This document shows, piece after piece, positions 7,764-17,167 of a stretch of DNA of 64,000 nt. This stretch comes from Sabulibacter ruber (lineage in GTDB: Bacteria; Bacteroidota; Bacteroidia; Cytophagales; Hymenobacteraceae). A model generated the notes under the pieces. That model worked only from the letters and a program-made list of their open reading frames with translations, had not been told where the DNA came from and searched no databases. Position 1 is the first letter of the stretch; each line of letters opens with the position of its first letter. The position numbers and the translations under genes were made by a program. Where the stretch lies: contig NZ_JAFFID010000004.1 in NCBI RefSeq assembly GCF_017355955.1, positions 124,001 through 188,000 of the forward strand. The letters are read 5' to 3'.

Positions 7764-10700
7764 TTAGCGCAGAATGGTGAGCGGCCCTTTCATCTTGGGC
7801 CGGCCATTGCTGGGGTCAATGAGGTAGTAGTAAGCGCCAATGGGCAGATCTACGCCGTTCCGTTTTCCGTCCCACGGTGACGGATAACCTCTGGTAGAGT
7901 AGACCTGCTGGCCCCATCGGTTATAGATCTCGATGGAGATGTTGGGGTAGTCCAGGATGCCTTCCAGCACCCACGTGTCGTTCTGGCCGTCGCCGTTGGG
8001 CGAAAAAGCTGTGGGTATCTGTAGCCGTTTGATCACTTTCACTTCCACACTGTCCACATTGGGGCAGCCCGCATCAGAGACCACATTCAAATAATAGGTA
8101 GTGGTCTCCAAAGGCGAAACCACCGGGTTCCCGATGTTGGGATTGCTGAGAGCCACAACCGGGCTCCAGGAAAGCGTGCCCTGTCCGCTGCCCTGCAATG
8201 GGGTGCTTTCGCCCTCAATCAGGAGAATATCGGGGCCGGCATTCACCTGCGGAATGGGCCGAAGCTGGATTTCCACCTCATCCGTAGCGTTGACGCAGCC
8301 TCCGTTACTCACCGTCCAGCGCAGCAGGTAGGCCTCATTGGGGTTGCCCGTAAAGCGGGAAGTAGGACTGGATGCATTGGAGAAGGAACCGCCGGTGCCT
8401 CGCACCACCGTCCAGAGTCCGGTGGCGGGGGAAGGGGAGTTGGCAGCCAGGGTGGTGGAGTTGCTGCCGCAGTTCAATTGGTCTGGTCCAGCCTGGGCTA
8501 CCGGTGTCGGGTAGATAACAATGGTTTTAGTAATGGTTTGCGAACAACCTAAATCTGAAGTAGCCGTGAGCCGAACGGTGTAGGAGCCATCCCGGGTATA
8601 TCTGTGCGAAGGGCTCTGTACGGAAGCGGAAGTTCCATCACCGAAGTCCCAGGCCCAGGTGGTGAGTCTTCCGCTGGCCAGACTGGTCATATCCTGGAAA
8701 GAAACGGCTTCGGTCACGCAGCCCACGGTAGGCGAGAAATCAGCTTTGGGAGTGGGGTTAACGGTGACGGTACCGGTGAAGGTCTGCGCGCAGGTATTGG
8801 CCCCGGTCACCGCCAGTGAGACCGTGTAGGTGCCGGGGGCGGCATACAGGTGCGTGGGGTTGGTAGCGGTAGAAGTGGTGCCGTCCCCGAAGTCCCAACG
8901 GTAGGTGAGCGCGCCGCTGCCGCGGGCCTGAGTGGTGTTGGTGAAACGGGTTTCGGTGCCTTCGCAGGAAATGGTGGCCGTAAAGCCCGCCGCCGGGTTG
9001 GGCAGTACCACAATGGTTTTGGTCACAGAATCGGTGCAGACCACGCCGGACCAGATGCGCAGCTTCACTTGATAAGTTCCGGCTTGCGCGTAGGTATGCG
9101 TTGGGTCGGTTTCTTCTGAGGTGGTTCCATCGCCGAAGGTCCAGCGCCGCCGGATAATTTTCCCGAAGGAAATGCTGCTGGCATCTTTAAAGGTGACGCC
9201 CTGCTCCTGGCAGAATGAGGAGGCGGTGAAATCTGGCACGGGAGCCGCTCCGCTGATGGTGTAGGTATGGGAGACACTGTCCTGGCAGCCTTTGTCTGAA
9301 GTGACCACCAGCTTCACGGTATAATTACCTTCAGAGGCGTAGCGGTGGCGCGGGTTGCGCTGGGTAGAGGTAGCTCCATCGCCAAAATCCCAGCGGAACG
9401 TCATGTTACCCGCAGGCGGGGTAGATTGGTTTTGGAAAGCGGCCTCGTCTCTAACGCAGAGATCGGGTAGGGTGAAGGCTGCCACGGGTCTGGGGTGTAC
9501 CACCACCTGCTGCCGGGTAGAATCACTACAGCCCTGGCTGGAGAAGGTTTTCAGCTGCACGGTGTAGGTGCCTGCCTGGGCGAACAGGTGCCTGGGGTTT
9601 TGTTCAGAACTACGGGCAGAGCCGTCGCCAAAGTCCCACTCCCAACGCGTGATGGTTCCCTGCGCCACGGTGCTTTGATCCTGGAACGCCATCTCTTCTT
9701 TGTCACAGGTGAGAGACGTGGTGAACTTAGAACTAGGCGGTGCGTAGATGGTGACCTGCCTGGTGGTATCGCTCACGCAGGAGTTCTGGTTGGTGACGGT
9801 GAGCGTGACGTTATAGGTGCCGGGGTTTTTGAACCTGTGGGCCGGATTCTGCCGGGTGGAGGTGCTGCCATCGCCAAAGTCCCAGTGCCAGGCCGTGATG
9901 CTTTCGCCGGTGGTCAGTTTGCTTTGGTCTGTGAAGCGGGTGCTGTCATTGGCACAGGCTACAGTATAGGCGAAATCAACCTGGGGGTTGGGGAAGACTT
10001 CTACCTCAATATAGGAGGAGTCCTGGGAGTCGCAGTCGTTGCCGTTGGATTTGGTGGTGACCAGCGAGACCGTGTATTTTCCCGGATCTTTGAACGCGTG
10101 GGTGGGATTTTGTTCCGAAGATGTGGTGCCGTCGCCAAAATACCACTTCCAGGCCAACGGCTGATAAATGGCGAATCCTTTGAACCGGATGTCGCGGCCA
10201 TCGCAGATACTGTCTGACAATACCGTGATGTTTTGGTTCAGGTTGGTCACGTTGGCCCCCGCCGAGTACGCGTAGGATTCATAGTTCCCCAGCCCGTAGG
10301 CGAACGCATTGAAGCCGCTGTCGGCGGTGAGGGTGTGGTTACCGCTAGAGACGGAATTCTGGGAGAAAGAATACGCCGGATTGGAAGGCACCGGGGTGAA
10401 GGAAACCGGCCGGCCATCTAACCGGAAAGAACCGGTATTGGCCGTTTTCATGGTGATATTGATAAAATGGTTCGAAATCTGAAAATTAGGCGAAGAATAG
10501 AGCGTAATGTTTCTCAGCGTCTGCTCCACCGGGTTCACGAGCACCATGTCTGGGTCGCTGAGGACTCCGTCACAGGCCTGTGATTTGGTGTAATGGGTTA
10601 CCTGCACCGGAGCCGAGGCGGAGATATAGTTGGCACTTCGGTTTTCAAACTCATGGAACTGCCCCTGGTTAATGGTGACGGAACGGCCGTTTACCGTCAC

Positions 10701-11597
10701 CACGGTGTTGTCCTGTGAGGCCAGCACCCGGTAAATATCGCTCACGGTTCTGCTCAGGAACGGAGCCGTGACAAAGTTGCGGCCCCAGGCACTTACCGGG
10801 TATAACTGCTGGTACAGATTGTCGCCGCTGAGCATTCCCTGGCAATCGAACGGCTCAGGAATGCCGGTGTAAGAACTCCCCGAAAAAACGGCAATACGTT
10901 TACAGGAGCCTCCGCCCGTGTCTACTGATTCTACTTTGGTGCCGGTGAGATCTTGCCGGGAGCGTACCTGGTACACTTCGCCCTTCCGCAAGGGCCGGGG
11001 AGGCGAAAAGGTTTGTCCGGCCGGTTTTCCGCCCAAGGTAGCGGCGGTAGGCGTGATCTCTACGGTGGTGTTGTCTTCCAGGGCTACCACCATCAACTGG
11101 GAGGAGGCCCGTTCGTCAAACTGAGCGCTCTGGGTGTAGCTGATGGCGTAGTAGGAGCGCCCCAGGGTGTTGGAGGGCAAAACCAGCGTAGCACCAGACT
11201 TGTTCAGGTGATAAATGTGGGCATATACCACTACCGGAGCATCTGAGGTGACATGGATGGCCTTGTTTTCAATCACTTCGCTGGAACCTACGTACGCCAC
11301 CGCCGGCCTGATGGGAATCACCGTGACGGCATTGGCAGTCACCTGGTGCGAGGTGGGATTGCCTTGCCCTACGGCCACCCGCACCGTGGTGGCTACATCT
11401 GAGGTAACGTAGAGGTTCATCTCAGAAATACCCTGCGGAGGATTGGGGCCTGACTCGTTCTGGATATGCGCCATGTATCCCAGCCAGAAATCCCGGCCTT
11501 TGTTGGATGTGCTCTGCGCCCCGGCCATATAATGCAGCAGGAGCAGAAGGCACAAACAGATGCTTCTGAATATGTGAGAAGATAGCTTCACGCTCAA
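7764..11597 (-). CDS. giant PKD-repeat surface adhesin with type IX type-B sorting domain
   Basis: The 1277-residue secreted protein starts with a signal peptide ending near MAGAQ. An IgGFc-binding-like N-terminal region follows, beginning at NKGRDFWLGYMAH and extending to about residue 450. Seven PKD repeats come next, from about residue 480 to 1070, each marked by W(D/Y/T)FGDG and a (G/S)xYxVxL strand. The last ~85 residues are the gliding-motility CHU_C/type-B sorting domain, beginning IPTAFSPNGDGQNDTW and containing IYNRWGQQVY and WDGKRNG. Such proteins are exported by type IX secretion and attached to, or released from, the surface. The role in adhesion or gliding is inferred from architecture. 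It is cotranscribed with the PorP gene downstream. Confidence 0.9.
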   Translation of the reverse strand: MSVKLSSHIFRSICLCLLLLLHYMAGAQSTSNKGRDFWLGYMAHIQNESGPNPPQGISEMNLYVTSDVATTVRVAVGQGNPTSHQVTANAVTVIPIRPAVAYVGSSEVIENKAIHVTSDAPVVVYAHIYHLNKSGATLVLPSNTLGRSYYAISYTQSAQFDERASSQLMVVALEDNTTVEITPTAATLGGKPAGQTFSPPRPLRKGEVYQVRSRQDLTGTKVESVDTGGGSCKRIAVFSGSSYTGIPEPFDCQGMLSGDNLYQQLYPVSAWGRNFVTAPFLSRTVSDIYRVLASQDNTVVTVNGRSVTINQGQFHEFENRSANYISASAPVQVTHYTKSQACDGVLSDPDMVLVNPVEQTLRNITLYSSPNFQISNHFINITMKTANTGSFRLDGRPVSFTPVPSNPAYSFSQNSVSSGNHTLTADSGFNAFAYGLGNYESYAYSAGANVTNLNQNITVLSDSICDGRDIRFKGFAIYQPLAWKWYFGDGTTSSEQNPTHAFKDPGKYTVSLVTTKSNGNDCDSQDSSYIEVEVFPNPQVDFAYTVACANDSTRFTDQSKLTTGESITAWHWDFGDGSTSTRQNPAHRFKNPGTYNVTLTVTNQNSCVSDTTRQVTIYAPPSSKFTTSLTCDKEEMAFQDQSTVAQGTITRWEWDFGDGSARSSEQNPRHLFAQAGTYTVQLKTFSSQGCSDSTRQQVVVHPRPVAAFTLPDLCVRDEAAFQNQSTPPAGNMTFRWDFGDGATSTQRNPRHRYASEGNYTVKLVVTSDKGCQDSVSHTYTISGAAPVPDFTASSFCQEQGVTFKDASSISFGKIIRRRWTFGDGTTSEETDPTHTYAQAGTYQVKLRIWSGVVCTDSVTKTIVVLPNPAAGFTATISCEGTETRFTNTTQARGSGALTYRWDFGDGTTSTATNPTHLYAAPGTYTVSLAVTGANTCAQTFTGTVTVNPTPKADFSPTVGCVTEAVSFQDMTSLASGRLTTWAWDFGDGTSASVQSPSHRYTRDGSYTVRLTATSDLGCSQTITKTIVIYPTPVAQAGPDQLNCGSNSTTLAANSPSPATGLWTVVRGTGGSFSNASSPTSRFTGNPNEAYLLRWTVSNGGCVNATDEVEIQLRPIPQVNAGPDILLIEGESTPLQGSGQGTLSWSPVVALSNPNIGNPVVSPLETTTYYLNVVSDAGCPNVDSVEVKVIKRLQIPTAFSPNGDGQNDTWVLEGILDYPNISIEIYNRWGQQVYSTRGYPSPWDGKRNGVDLPIGAYYYLIDPSNGRPKMKGPLTILR

Positions 11598-11747
11598 TAA
11601 ATTCAGATTAAACCAGTTGGTAAGCCTCGGGACTGAGAAAGAAATGAAGGCGGCTCCTTCCTATATGGTGATAGTAAGCGTTTTGTTGCTTTTTTTCAAG
11701 AAATAGATGATAAATGTTCAAGAATCAGCCGCTGAAAACGGCGCTGC

Positions 11748-13643
11748 TTACCTGAACTCAGAAATGAGCGGCTGCGTGAAGCGCAGATCGTTGAAATCGT
11801 AGTACTGGCGGGTGGTCTGGAAAAGCTTAAAATCCTGCTGCCCATTGATTTCCGGTAAACGCGGATAGTAGCCCAGCAGAATCTGAATAGTGTTGAAGGT
11901 GAAATACTCGTTCCTGAACCGCAGACCCAAACCAAACCCGGTATAAGGCTTTTCCCTTAACGGGGATTTGTTCTCGGTGCTGGTGAGCCAGGCCGCATCC
12001 GCGAAACCTACCAGCGCTAACCGGAACCCCAGAAACGTAAGCGGAGTGAACAGGTTGGTCTCGTAATTAAGCACAAACCTGCGGTAGCCCCTTACGTTAG
12101 CCGAGCTGAACCCCCGGATGCCATCTTCCTGGTTTATGTCCAGGGCAAACAGATCGGGGCGGCGCATGCCAATGGAGGTGCGGTTCCAGAGGAAATGCCG
12201 CCAGCGCCAGTTCCTCAGCCGGTACAAAGGCGTAAAATATAGGGCTTCTGAAGTGAGCACACCTTGTTCCCAAGAGTTCTGGTAGCGGTAGCTGCCGTAT
12301 TCAATGCCGCCGTACAGGTAGCCAAAGCCGGGTTGGTATTTCCCAAAAGCACCTTTGATGCCCAGATAGATCCGGTTCTTGATGGCGCCGTCTTCAAACC
12401 CCGTCGTAACCGCCAGCAGATTACCCGCCGGAATATCCTCGGTTCTACCAAACCCGAAAAGGTACTGGTCTTTGTAATACTTCCTGAAACTGAAGCCAAA
12501 AGCAGAAAGGTATAGCCGCGCGCTTTGCAGGGTGGGGCCGCTTCCCTGGGTGTACTTAATGTTCATGAAGCGGGCTGCCGTAATAAACCTGCTGGGGTTA
12601 TCCTGGGCCAGATCATACGATTTCAAGGCAAAAGAGCGGCCTATCCAGAAGTCCTGGATGTTGTAGTCCAGAGGAATGTGAGGGATTTGCGGGTTGTCTT
12701 CCGGTAGGCCTTCCTCATAGTAGTCTGGTTGCAGGGTTTGGTACCAACCCGCCGAAGCGCCTCCCGCATACTTTGTGTTAGTAGCAAAGAAATCGCGCCG
12801 GAAACTGATGCTTTGCTGTTTGTAATAATGAGTGTTCTGGTAAAGCAGCTCGGCCGAGATGAAGGTGTGCGAAATGTTCTGGATGAAATAACTTCCCGTG
12901 AATTGCCAGGTCTGCGGCTCAGACAACCCAAACCGGTAATTGGTCCTGATCTGGTGCCCCACGCCCATGAAGTTGATGTCCCGCAGGGCCAGCCGTGTGC
13001 CCGAGGTACTGGCAGAACCAGACCCGCTGATACTGAAGACGTCTTTGGTGATGATGACTACATCTACGCTGTCTTTGGTAGAAGTAGAATCATTCACCAG
13101 CACGCGGGCATCCAGGAGGTAATCGGTCTGGCGAAGCAAACGCTCAGATTCGGCTAAAGCCAGCGGCTCCAGCAGGTCTCCTTCTTTGAACAGGATCTGG
13201 TTGCGCAGCAAGCCCAGTTTGGTGCGCATGTGCAAGGCATTGCCCAGCCGTTCAAAGGCATTGTCTGGCATGGCCAGCGTGTCATTGATGGAGTATCCAA
13301 AAGCATCCAGTCGTTTGAAATAGATGCTGCGCACCACCTTGTAGTTGTGCTTCTCATGGGCCTGCGGAAGTAAGGTGTTTTCTACCGGCCCGTCAATTCG
13401 CCGGGGTTTGAAAACCACCAAAGCTTTTACGGCCCTTCCAAAGAGGGTTTTCTTCTGGCTGATGCGCTTAAGGGATTCTAAGAACTTTTTCTGGTCTGTG
13501 GTATCTGCGACTGGCTCGGTTGGCTTAGGGGCTGGAGTTGGCGGAATGTCCTGGCCGAACGCGCTAAAACAAGTGCACCAACCCACTAAAGCTAGCAGCA
13601 ATAGCAGCCGAGTGTGCCTGTAAAATCTTGTGGCCGTCTTCAT
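11748..13643 (-). CDS. BamA/TamA-like outer-membrane barrel protein
   Basis: A signal peptide with LLLLLALVGWCTCFSAFGQ precedes about 100 residues with a POTRA-like element (KVVRSIYFKRLDAFGYSIND, then GDLLEPLALAESERLLRQTDYL). This is the pattern of chaperone-type domains before an Omp85 barrel. The C-terminal ~400 residues are alternating aromatic strands, with RGFSSANVRGYRRFVLNYE close to the conserved Omp85 (V)RGF/Y loop. The family inserts or exports outer-membrane proteins. The 150-base spacing upstream of the PKD adhesin suggests a linked role, but coupling is an inference. Confidence 0.75.
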   Translation of the reverse strand: MKTATRFYRHTRLLLLLALVGWCTCFSAFGQDIPPTPAPKPTEPVADTTDQKKFLESLKRISQKKTLFGRAVKALVVFKPRRIDGPVENTLLPQAHEKHNYKVVRSIYFKRLDAFGYSINDTLAMPDNAFERLGNALHMRTKLGLLRNQILFKEGDLLEPLALAESERLLRQTDYLLDARVLVNDSTSTKDSVDVVIITKDVFSISGSGSASTSGTRLALRDINFMGVGHQIRTNYRFGLSEPQTWQFTGSYFIQNISHTFISAELLYQNTHYYKQQSISFRRDFFATNTKYAGGASAGWYQTLQPDYYEEGLPEDNPQIPHIPLDYNIQDFWIGRSFALKSYDLAQDNPSRFITAARFMNIKYTQGSGPTLQSARLYLSAFGFSFRKYYKDQYLFGFGRTEDIPAGNLLAVTTGFEDGAIKNRIYLGIKGAFGKYQPGFGYLYGGIEYGSYRYQNSWEQGVLTSEALYFTPLYRLRNWRWRHFLWNRTSIGMRRPDLFALDINQEDGIRGFSSANVRGYRRFVLNYETNLFTPLTFLGFRLALVGFADAAWLTSTENKSPLREKPYTGFGLGLRFRNEYFTFNTIQILLGYYPRLPEINGQQDFKLFQTTRQYYDFNDLRFTQPLISEFR

Positions 13644-13823
13644 ACCTTATACTCCATCTCTTAAAATACGGCAAATTCCGGAAAAAACCACAATGTGGAA
13701 AATATTGCTATTGTGATTAGTTTTATCCACAGGGTGTTGATAAAATGTGGCTAAAATAATTAGCTATTACGCAGGGTTTGTTTTAACTTGCTAACGTAAT
13801 CAAGGACTTAAACCACATAGCAG

Positions 13824-15089
13824 ATGCAAACTTCGCTTGTAGAAAAACTAAGAATTTTGGCAGATTCTGCAAAATACGACGTTTCCTGTTCTTCCAGCGG
13901 CGGTAAACGCAAAAATGAGGGCAAAGGGTTGGGCAATGCCGAGGGAATGGGCATCTGCCACAGCTACACAGAGGATGGGCGTTGCGTGTCTTTGCTAAAA
14001 ATATTGCTCACCAACTTCTGCATTTTTGACTGCGCCTACTGCGTGTCCCGCAAAAGCAACGACGTGAAACGCGCGGCTTTCACGGTGCAGGAAGTAGTAG
14101 ACCTTACCATCAACTTCTACCGCCGTAATTACATAGAAGGTCTGTTCCTGAGTTCCGGTATTTTCAAGAATGCCGATTATACTATGGAGCGCCTGGTGCG
14201 GGTTGCCAAGAAGCTGCGCAAGGAGCACAATTTCAACGGCTACATCCATCTCAAGACCATACCAGGTGCTAGCGAAGAACTGGTGAAAGAGGCCGGCCTG
14301 TACGCCGATAGATTGAGCGTGAACATTGAGTTGCCTACGGAGCAAAGCCTGCAAACCCTGGCGCCGGAGAAGAATTTCAAAGAAGTACTCACGCCTATGG
14401 GCCACATCAAAAACCAACTGGTGCTGGTGAAGGAAGAAAAGAAACTGTTCAAATCTACCCCTTCGTTTGCGCCGGCCGGCCAGAGCACGCAGTTGATAGT
14501 AGGGGCCACCGCCGAAAGCGACCGCCAGATCCTGACCCTGGCCGATGGTCTGTACCAGAACTATCAGCTCAAGCGGGTGTACTACTCAGGTTATGTGCCG
14601 GTAGTGACCGATAGCCGTCTGCCCATCATCAGTACGCCACCTATTATAAGAGAGAACCGCTTGTACCAGGCTGATTGGCTCGTGCGTCTCTACGGCTTTG
14701 GGGTGAATGAGCTGGTAGATGAGCAGAACCCGCAATTAGACCTGCAGATTGATCCTAAACTGGCCTGGGCGCTGCGCAACCGGCATTTGTTCCCGCTGGA
14801 GATCAACACTGCAGAATATGAGCTGATCCTGCGGGTGCCGGGCATCGGGATCAAATCAGCGAAGAAAATAGTGGCGGCCCGCCGCTTTGCCCACTTAACG
14901 TGGGAGCACTTGCGCCAGATTGGGGTGGTGCTAAAACGGGCCAAGTATTTTATCACCTGCGGAGGGCGCAGTTTGGAAACGAGAGAATGGGACGAAGAAG
15001 CAATCCGGAGAAGAATCATTTTCGGGGAGAAGGGGAGCCGAGGCAACCTATGGGGCAGCCAACTGGACCTGTTTCAGCAAGCGGGCTAA
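13824..15089 (+). CDS. radical SAM protein, putative DNA modification/repair (rSAM_link_UDG type)
   Basis: The 421-residue protein carries a radical SAM Cys triad in NFCIFDCAYC (Cys66, Cys70, Cys73; CX3CX2C). The opening SAKYDVSCSSSG and GICHSYTEDGRCVSLLKIL are characteristic of the family TIGR calls putative DNA modification/repair radical SAM protein. The C-terminus has a helix-hairpin-helix DNA-binding motif, LILRVPGIGIKSAKKIVAAR, at about residues 334-353. Family members occur next to a DUF4130 protein, here 245 bases downstream. The chemistry and DNA substrate are unknown. It is divergent from the BamA-like gene. Confidence 0.9.
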   Translation: MQTSLVEKLRILADSAKYDVSCSSSGGKRKNEGKGLGNAEGMGICHSYTEDGRCVSLLKILLTNFCIFDCAYCVSRKSNDVKRAAFTVQEVVDLTINFYRRNYIEGLFLSSGIFKNADYTMERLVRVAKKLRKEHNFNGYIHLKTIPGASEELVKEAGLYADRLSVNIELPTEQSLQTLAPEKNFKEVLTPMGHIKNQLVLVKEEKKLFKSTPSFAPAGQSTQLIVGATAESDRQILTLADGLYQNYQLKRVYYSGYVPVVTDSRLPIISTPPIIRENRLYQADWLVRLYGFGVNELVDEQNPQLDLQIDPKLAWALRNRHLFPLEINTAEYELILRVPGIGIKSAKKIVAARRFAHLTWEHLRQIGVVLKRAKYFITCGGRSLETREWDEEAIRRRIIFGEKGSRGNLWGSQLDLFQQAG

Positions 15090-15166
15090 GAAACCAACCG
15101 CCCGCTCCTCTCCCGCCAATCAAAAGAAAAAGAATTGTATTTGTAAAACCTCATACGTCTATCACC

Positions 15167-15316
15167 ATGCCAGCTATCACCAACCGCCAAACCGTAGCCC
15201 CTGTTTCTTTCCGTTGCAAACTGAGCACCCTGGTGCCGTATCTGCGCCAGATCTCAGCCCAACGCCACGAGAACAACGGAACCGGCCGACGCACTTCCAT
15301 CCGCATCGCTTCCTAA
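15167..15316 (+). CDS. possible 49-residue small basic protein
   Basis: An ATG-initiated frame (MPAITNRQTVAPVSFRC...) fills most of the gap between the radical SAM gene and its DUF4130 partner. It ends 18 bases before the DUF4130 ATG. It is basic, has no signal peptide and matches no family I know. A TGTATTTG box at 15136-15143, one base off the -7 consensus, lies upstream and could serve either this frame or the DUF4130 gene. It may be a small protein or simply leader sequence. Confidence 0.3.
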   Translation: MPAITNRQTVAPVSFRCKLSTLVPYLRQISAQRHENNGTGRRTSIRIAS

Positions 15317-15334
15317 TAAAGTAAACACCGCGCC

Positions 15335-16171
15335 ATGCATTTCTATACCTATGACGGCTCCTTTGAAGGCCTCCTGACGGTGGTGTTTGAGGCGTATGAG
15401 CGCAAAGCATGGCCCGACCAGATTGGCCGGGAAGGGGAGGCCCCGCCGGGTATCTTCGCCACGCATCTGTTTGTGCATACTGATGAAGCTAAAGCCAAAC
15501 GCGTGTGGGAAGGCCTGGGGAAGAAGCTTTCCAGAGAAGCTTGGGAAAACGTGTACAAAGCGTACCTCTGGGAGCAGCCCGGCTTTGAGATGCTGATTTT
15601 CCGGTTCGCCCGACTGGTGTTCTCCAGCCAACAGAAAGGGGTGGAAGAGAACTTCGCGGATGCATGCGTGCAGAAGATCGCGGCCATTGGCAAGCAGATG
15701 TTCCGGGAGAAACACCGCATGGAAGCTTTCATCCGGTTTCAGCGCACCCAGGATGGCTTGTTTCTGGCACCCATCAGCCCAGACTTCAACGTGCTGCCGC
15801 TCATCATCACCCACTTTGAGAAACGCTACGCCGATCAGCCCTGGCTCATCTATGACGTGCGCCGCCAGTACGGCGCCTATTATGACCTGGAACGCGTGAG
15901 TCTGGTTTCCCTGGAGGAAGCGCCACGCGGGCTACGGCAAGGCCACCTTTCCCCGGATATCCTCACCGAGGTAGAACCCTTGTACCAGCAACTCTGGCAA
16001 ACCTACTTTGACCACGTGAACATCCCGGAACGGAAAAACAAAAAGCTGCACCTGCGCCACATGCCCAAACGCTACTGGAAATACCTCACTGAGAAAAAGC
16101 CCCGGCAGCAGGCGCATCAGCCTATCCAGAACAAACAAGTCCCCACGAAGCTTAGGCAGTTGAGCCGGTAG
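15335..16171 (+). CDS. DUF4130 protein, partner of the radical SAM enzyme
   Basis: The 278-residue protein starts FYTYDGSFEGLLTVVFEAYERK, the classic opening of the DUF4130/TIGR03915 family. Further on it contains RFARL, FIRFQRTQDGLFLAPISPDFNVLPLI and the family signature RRQYGAYYDL. The family is found with the radical SAM protein upstream, and in other genomes is fused to a uracil-DNA-glycosylase-like domain. The glycosylase extension is absent here, since the protein ends in a short basic tail after HLRHMPKRYWKYLTE. A role in DNA repair or base modification is inferred from that association. Confidence 0.85.
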   Translation: MHFYTYDGSFEGLLTVVFEAYERKAWPDQIGREGEAPPGIFATHLFVHTDEAKAKRVWEGLGKKLSREAWENVYKAYLWEQPGFEMLIFRFARLVFSSQQKGVEENFADACVQKIAAIGKQMFREKHRMEAFIRFQRTQDGLFLAPISPDFNVLPLIITHFEKRYADQPWLIYDVRRQYGAYYDLERVSLVSLEEAPRGLRQGHLSPDILTEVEPLYQQLWQTYFDHVNIPERKNKKLHLRHMPKRYWKYLTEKKPRQQAHQPIQNKQVPTKLRQLSR

Positions 16172-16180
16172 GTTGAGGAT

Positions 16181-16218
16181 GGTTTTAGGGCTGTTTTCTA
16201 GAAATCAGGCCAAAACGG
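16181..16218. repeat. family A palindromic repeat
   Basis: This copy (GGTTTTAGGGCTG to CAGGCCAAAACGG) lies ten bases after the DUF4130 stop, where a transcript-end hairpin would be expected. Confidence 0.7.
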
Positions 16219-16279
16219 GATTGGGTTGCTTTTGGGAACAGGGATGAATCGTGGCTAGTCTCCTTAAGCCAACTTTCTC

Positions 16280-16412
16280 CCTCGCTCGCCTCTGGCGAGT
16301 GTGAGAAACCGGGCGGCCTCTGGCCGCGTTGGAGAATTTTGTTTGATGTAGTACAATGTACCCAGCGGCGGGACGCCACCCAATAACCCACACTCGCCAG
16401 AGGCGAGCGAGG
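16280..16412. repeat. hairpin repeat with perfect 24-bp arms (family G)
   Basis: The 24-base arm at 16280-16303 is the exact reverse complement of 16389-16412. Each arm is itself nearly palindromic (CTCGCCTCTGGCGAG). About 85 bases of unrelated sequence lie between. It fills the gap upstream of purN and looks like a small non-autonomous element. No ORF is inside it. Confidence 0.7.
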
Positions 16413-16470
16413 AAGGCTTAGCAAAGTAGCGGCGAATTTTCCGTATCAACTGACAAAAAGCATTTTAGAA

Positions 16471-16507
16471 CGTTTTTCAGCTATTTTCCTGAAAATACCC
16501 CAGAAAC
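16471..16507. repeat. family A palindromic repeat, degenerate
   Basis: A degenerate copy (CGTTTTTCAGCTATTTTC, then GAAAATACCCCAGAAAC) directly abuts the purN -7 box. It occupies the place where a -33 element would be expected. Confidence 0.5.
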
Positions 16508-16509
16508 AC

Positions 16510-16517
16510 TATCTTTG
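16510..16517 (+). promoter_or_regulatory. predicted -7 box of purN
   Basis: TATCTTTG matches the Bacteroidota -7 consensus exactly. No clear TTG is found at the -33 distance. Transcription would start near 16524, only about two bases before the TTG at 16526. The mRNA is therefore nearly leaderless, or translation starts farther in. Confidence 0.5.
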
Positions 16518-16525
16518 CTCTTCCA

Positions 16526-17155
16526 TTGACAGCACAGGCAGTTTTGGGTACCTCTTCAGACAAAAAGAACATCGTTATTTTCGCTTCCGGCTCCGGGAGT
16601 AATGCCCAGCGCCTGCTGGAGCACTTTGAGCACCACCCGCACATTCAGGTGGTGGCGCTTTTCTCCAACAACCCAGATGCCTTCGCTTTGCAGCGCGCCC
16701 AGAACTTTGGGGTGCCCACGGGGGTATTTGACCGCGCGGCTTTGCGCAGCGGCGAGGTGCTGGAGCAGGTACAGGCCTACAACCCAGACCTGATTGTGTT
16801 GGCGGGCTTCCTTTGGCTGCTGCCGTCGGCGTTTGTGCAGGCGTTCCCCAACAAGATCATCAATATTCATCCTTCGTTGTTGCCCAAATTCGGGGGCAAG
16901 GGCATGCACGGCCAGCATGTGCACCAGGCCGTGATCAACGCACAGGAAGCGGAGTCGGGTATCACCATCCACTACGTGAACGAGCATTACGACGAAGGCG
17001 CCCCCATTTACCAGGAGCGCTGCCCCGTACAGCCTGATGACACCTGCGAGACCCTGGCCGCCCGGGTCCTGACGCTGGAGCACCGGCACCTGCCCCGCGT
17101 AGTAGAGGAATTGCTCACGTCTGGTAAAAACAGCCCCGAAACGCCCACTGCCTAA
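16526..17155 (+). CDS. purN: phosphoribosylglycinamide formyltransferase
   Basis: PurN transfers a formyl group from 10-formyl-THF to GAR, the third step of purine synthesis. The protein has the N-terminal IVIFASGSGSNAQ phosphate-binding motif (about residues 16-28) and the catalytic block KIINIHPSLLPKF with Asn and His. The distal GITIHYVNEHYDEGAPI holds the catalytic Asp. The frame has no ATG before the core: it opens at TTG 16526, and another TTG at 16544 is possible. The length of ~200 residues is normal. It is followed 12 bases later by a protease gene and then purH, so the three likely form one operon. Confidence 0.95.
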   Translation: MTAQAVLGTSSDKKNIVIFASGSGSNAQRLLEHFEHHPHIQVVALFSNNPDAFALQRAQNFGVPTGVFDRAALRSGEVLEQVQAYNPDLIVLAGFLWLLPSAFVQAFPNKIINIHPSLLPKFGGKGMHGQHVHQAVINAQEAESGITIHYVNEHYDEGAPIYQERCPVQPDDTCETLAARVLTLEHRHLPRVVEELLTSGKNSPETPTA

Positions 17156-17167
17156 TCTTCGCCCGTG

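Noticed and set aside
8604..10217. Several long plus-strand frames across the PKD gene
   Set aside because: They are antisense shadows of the repetitive PKD coding sequence with low-complexity translations.
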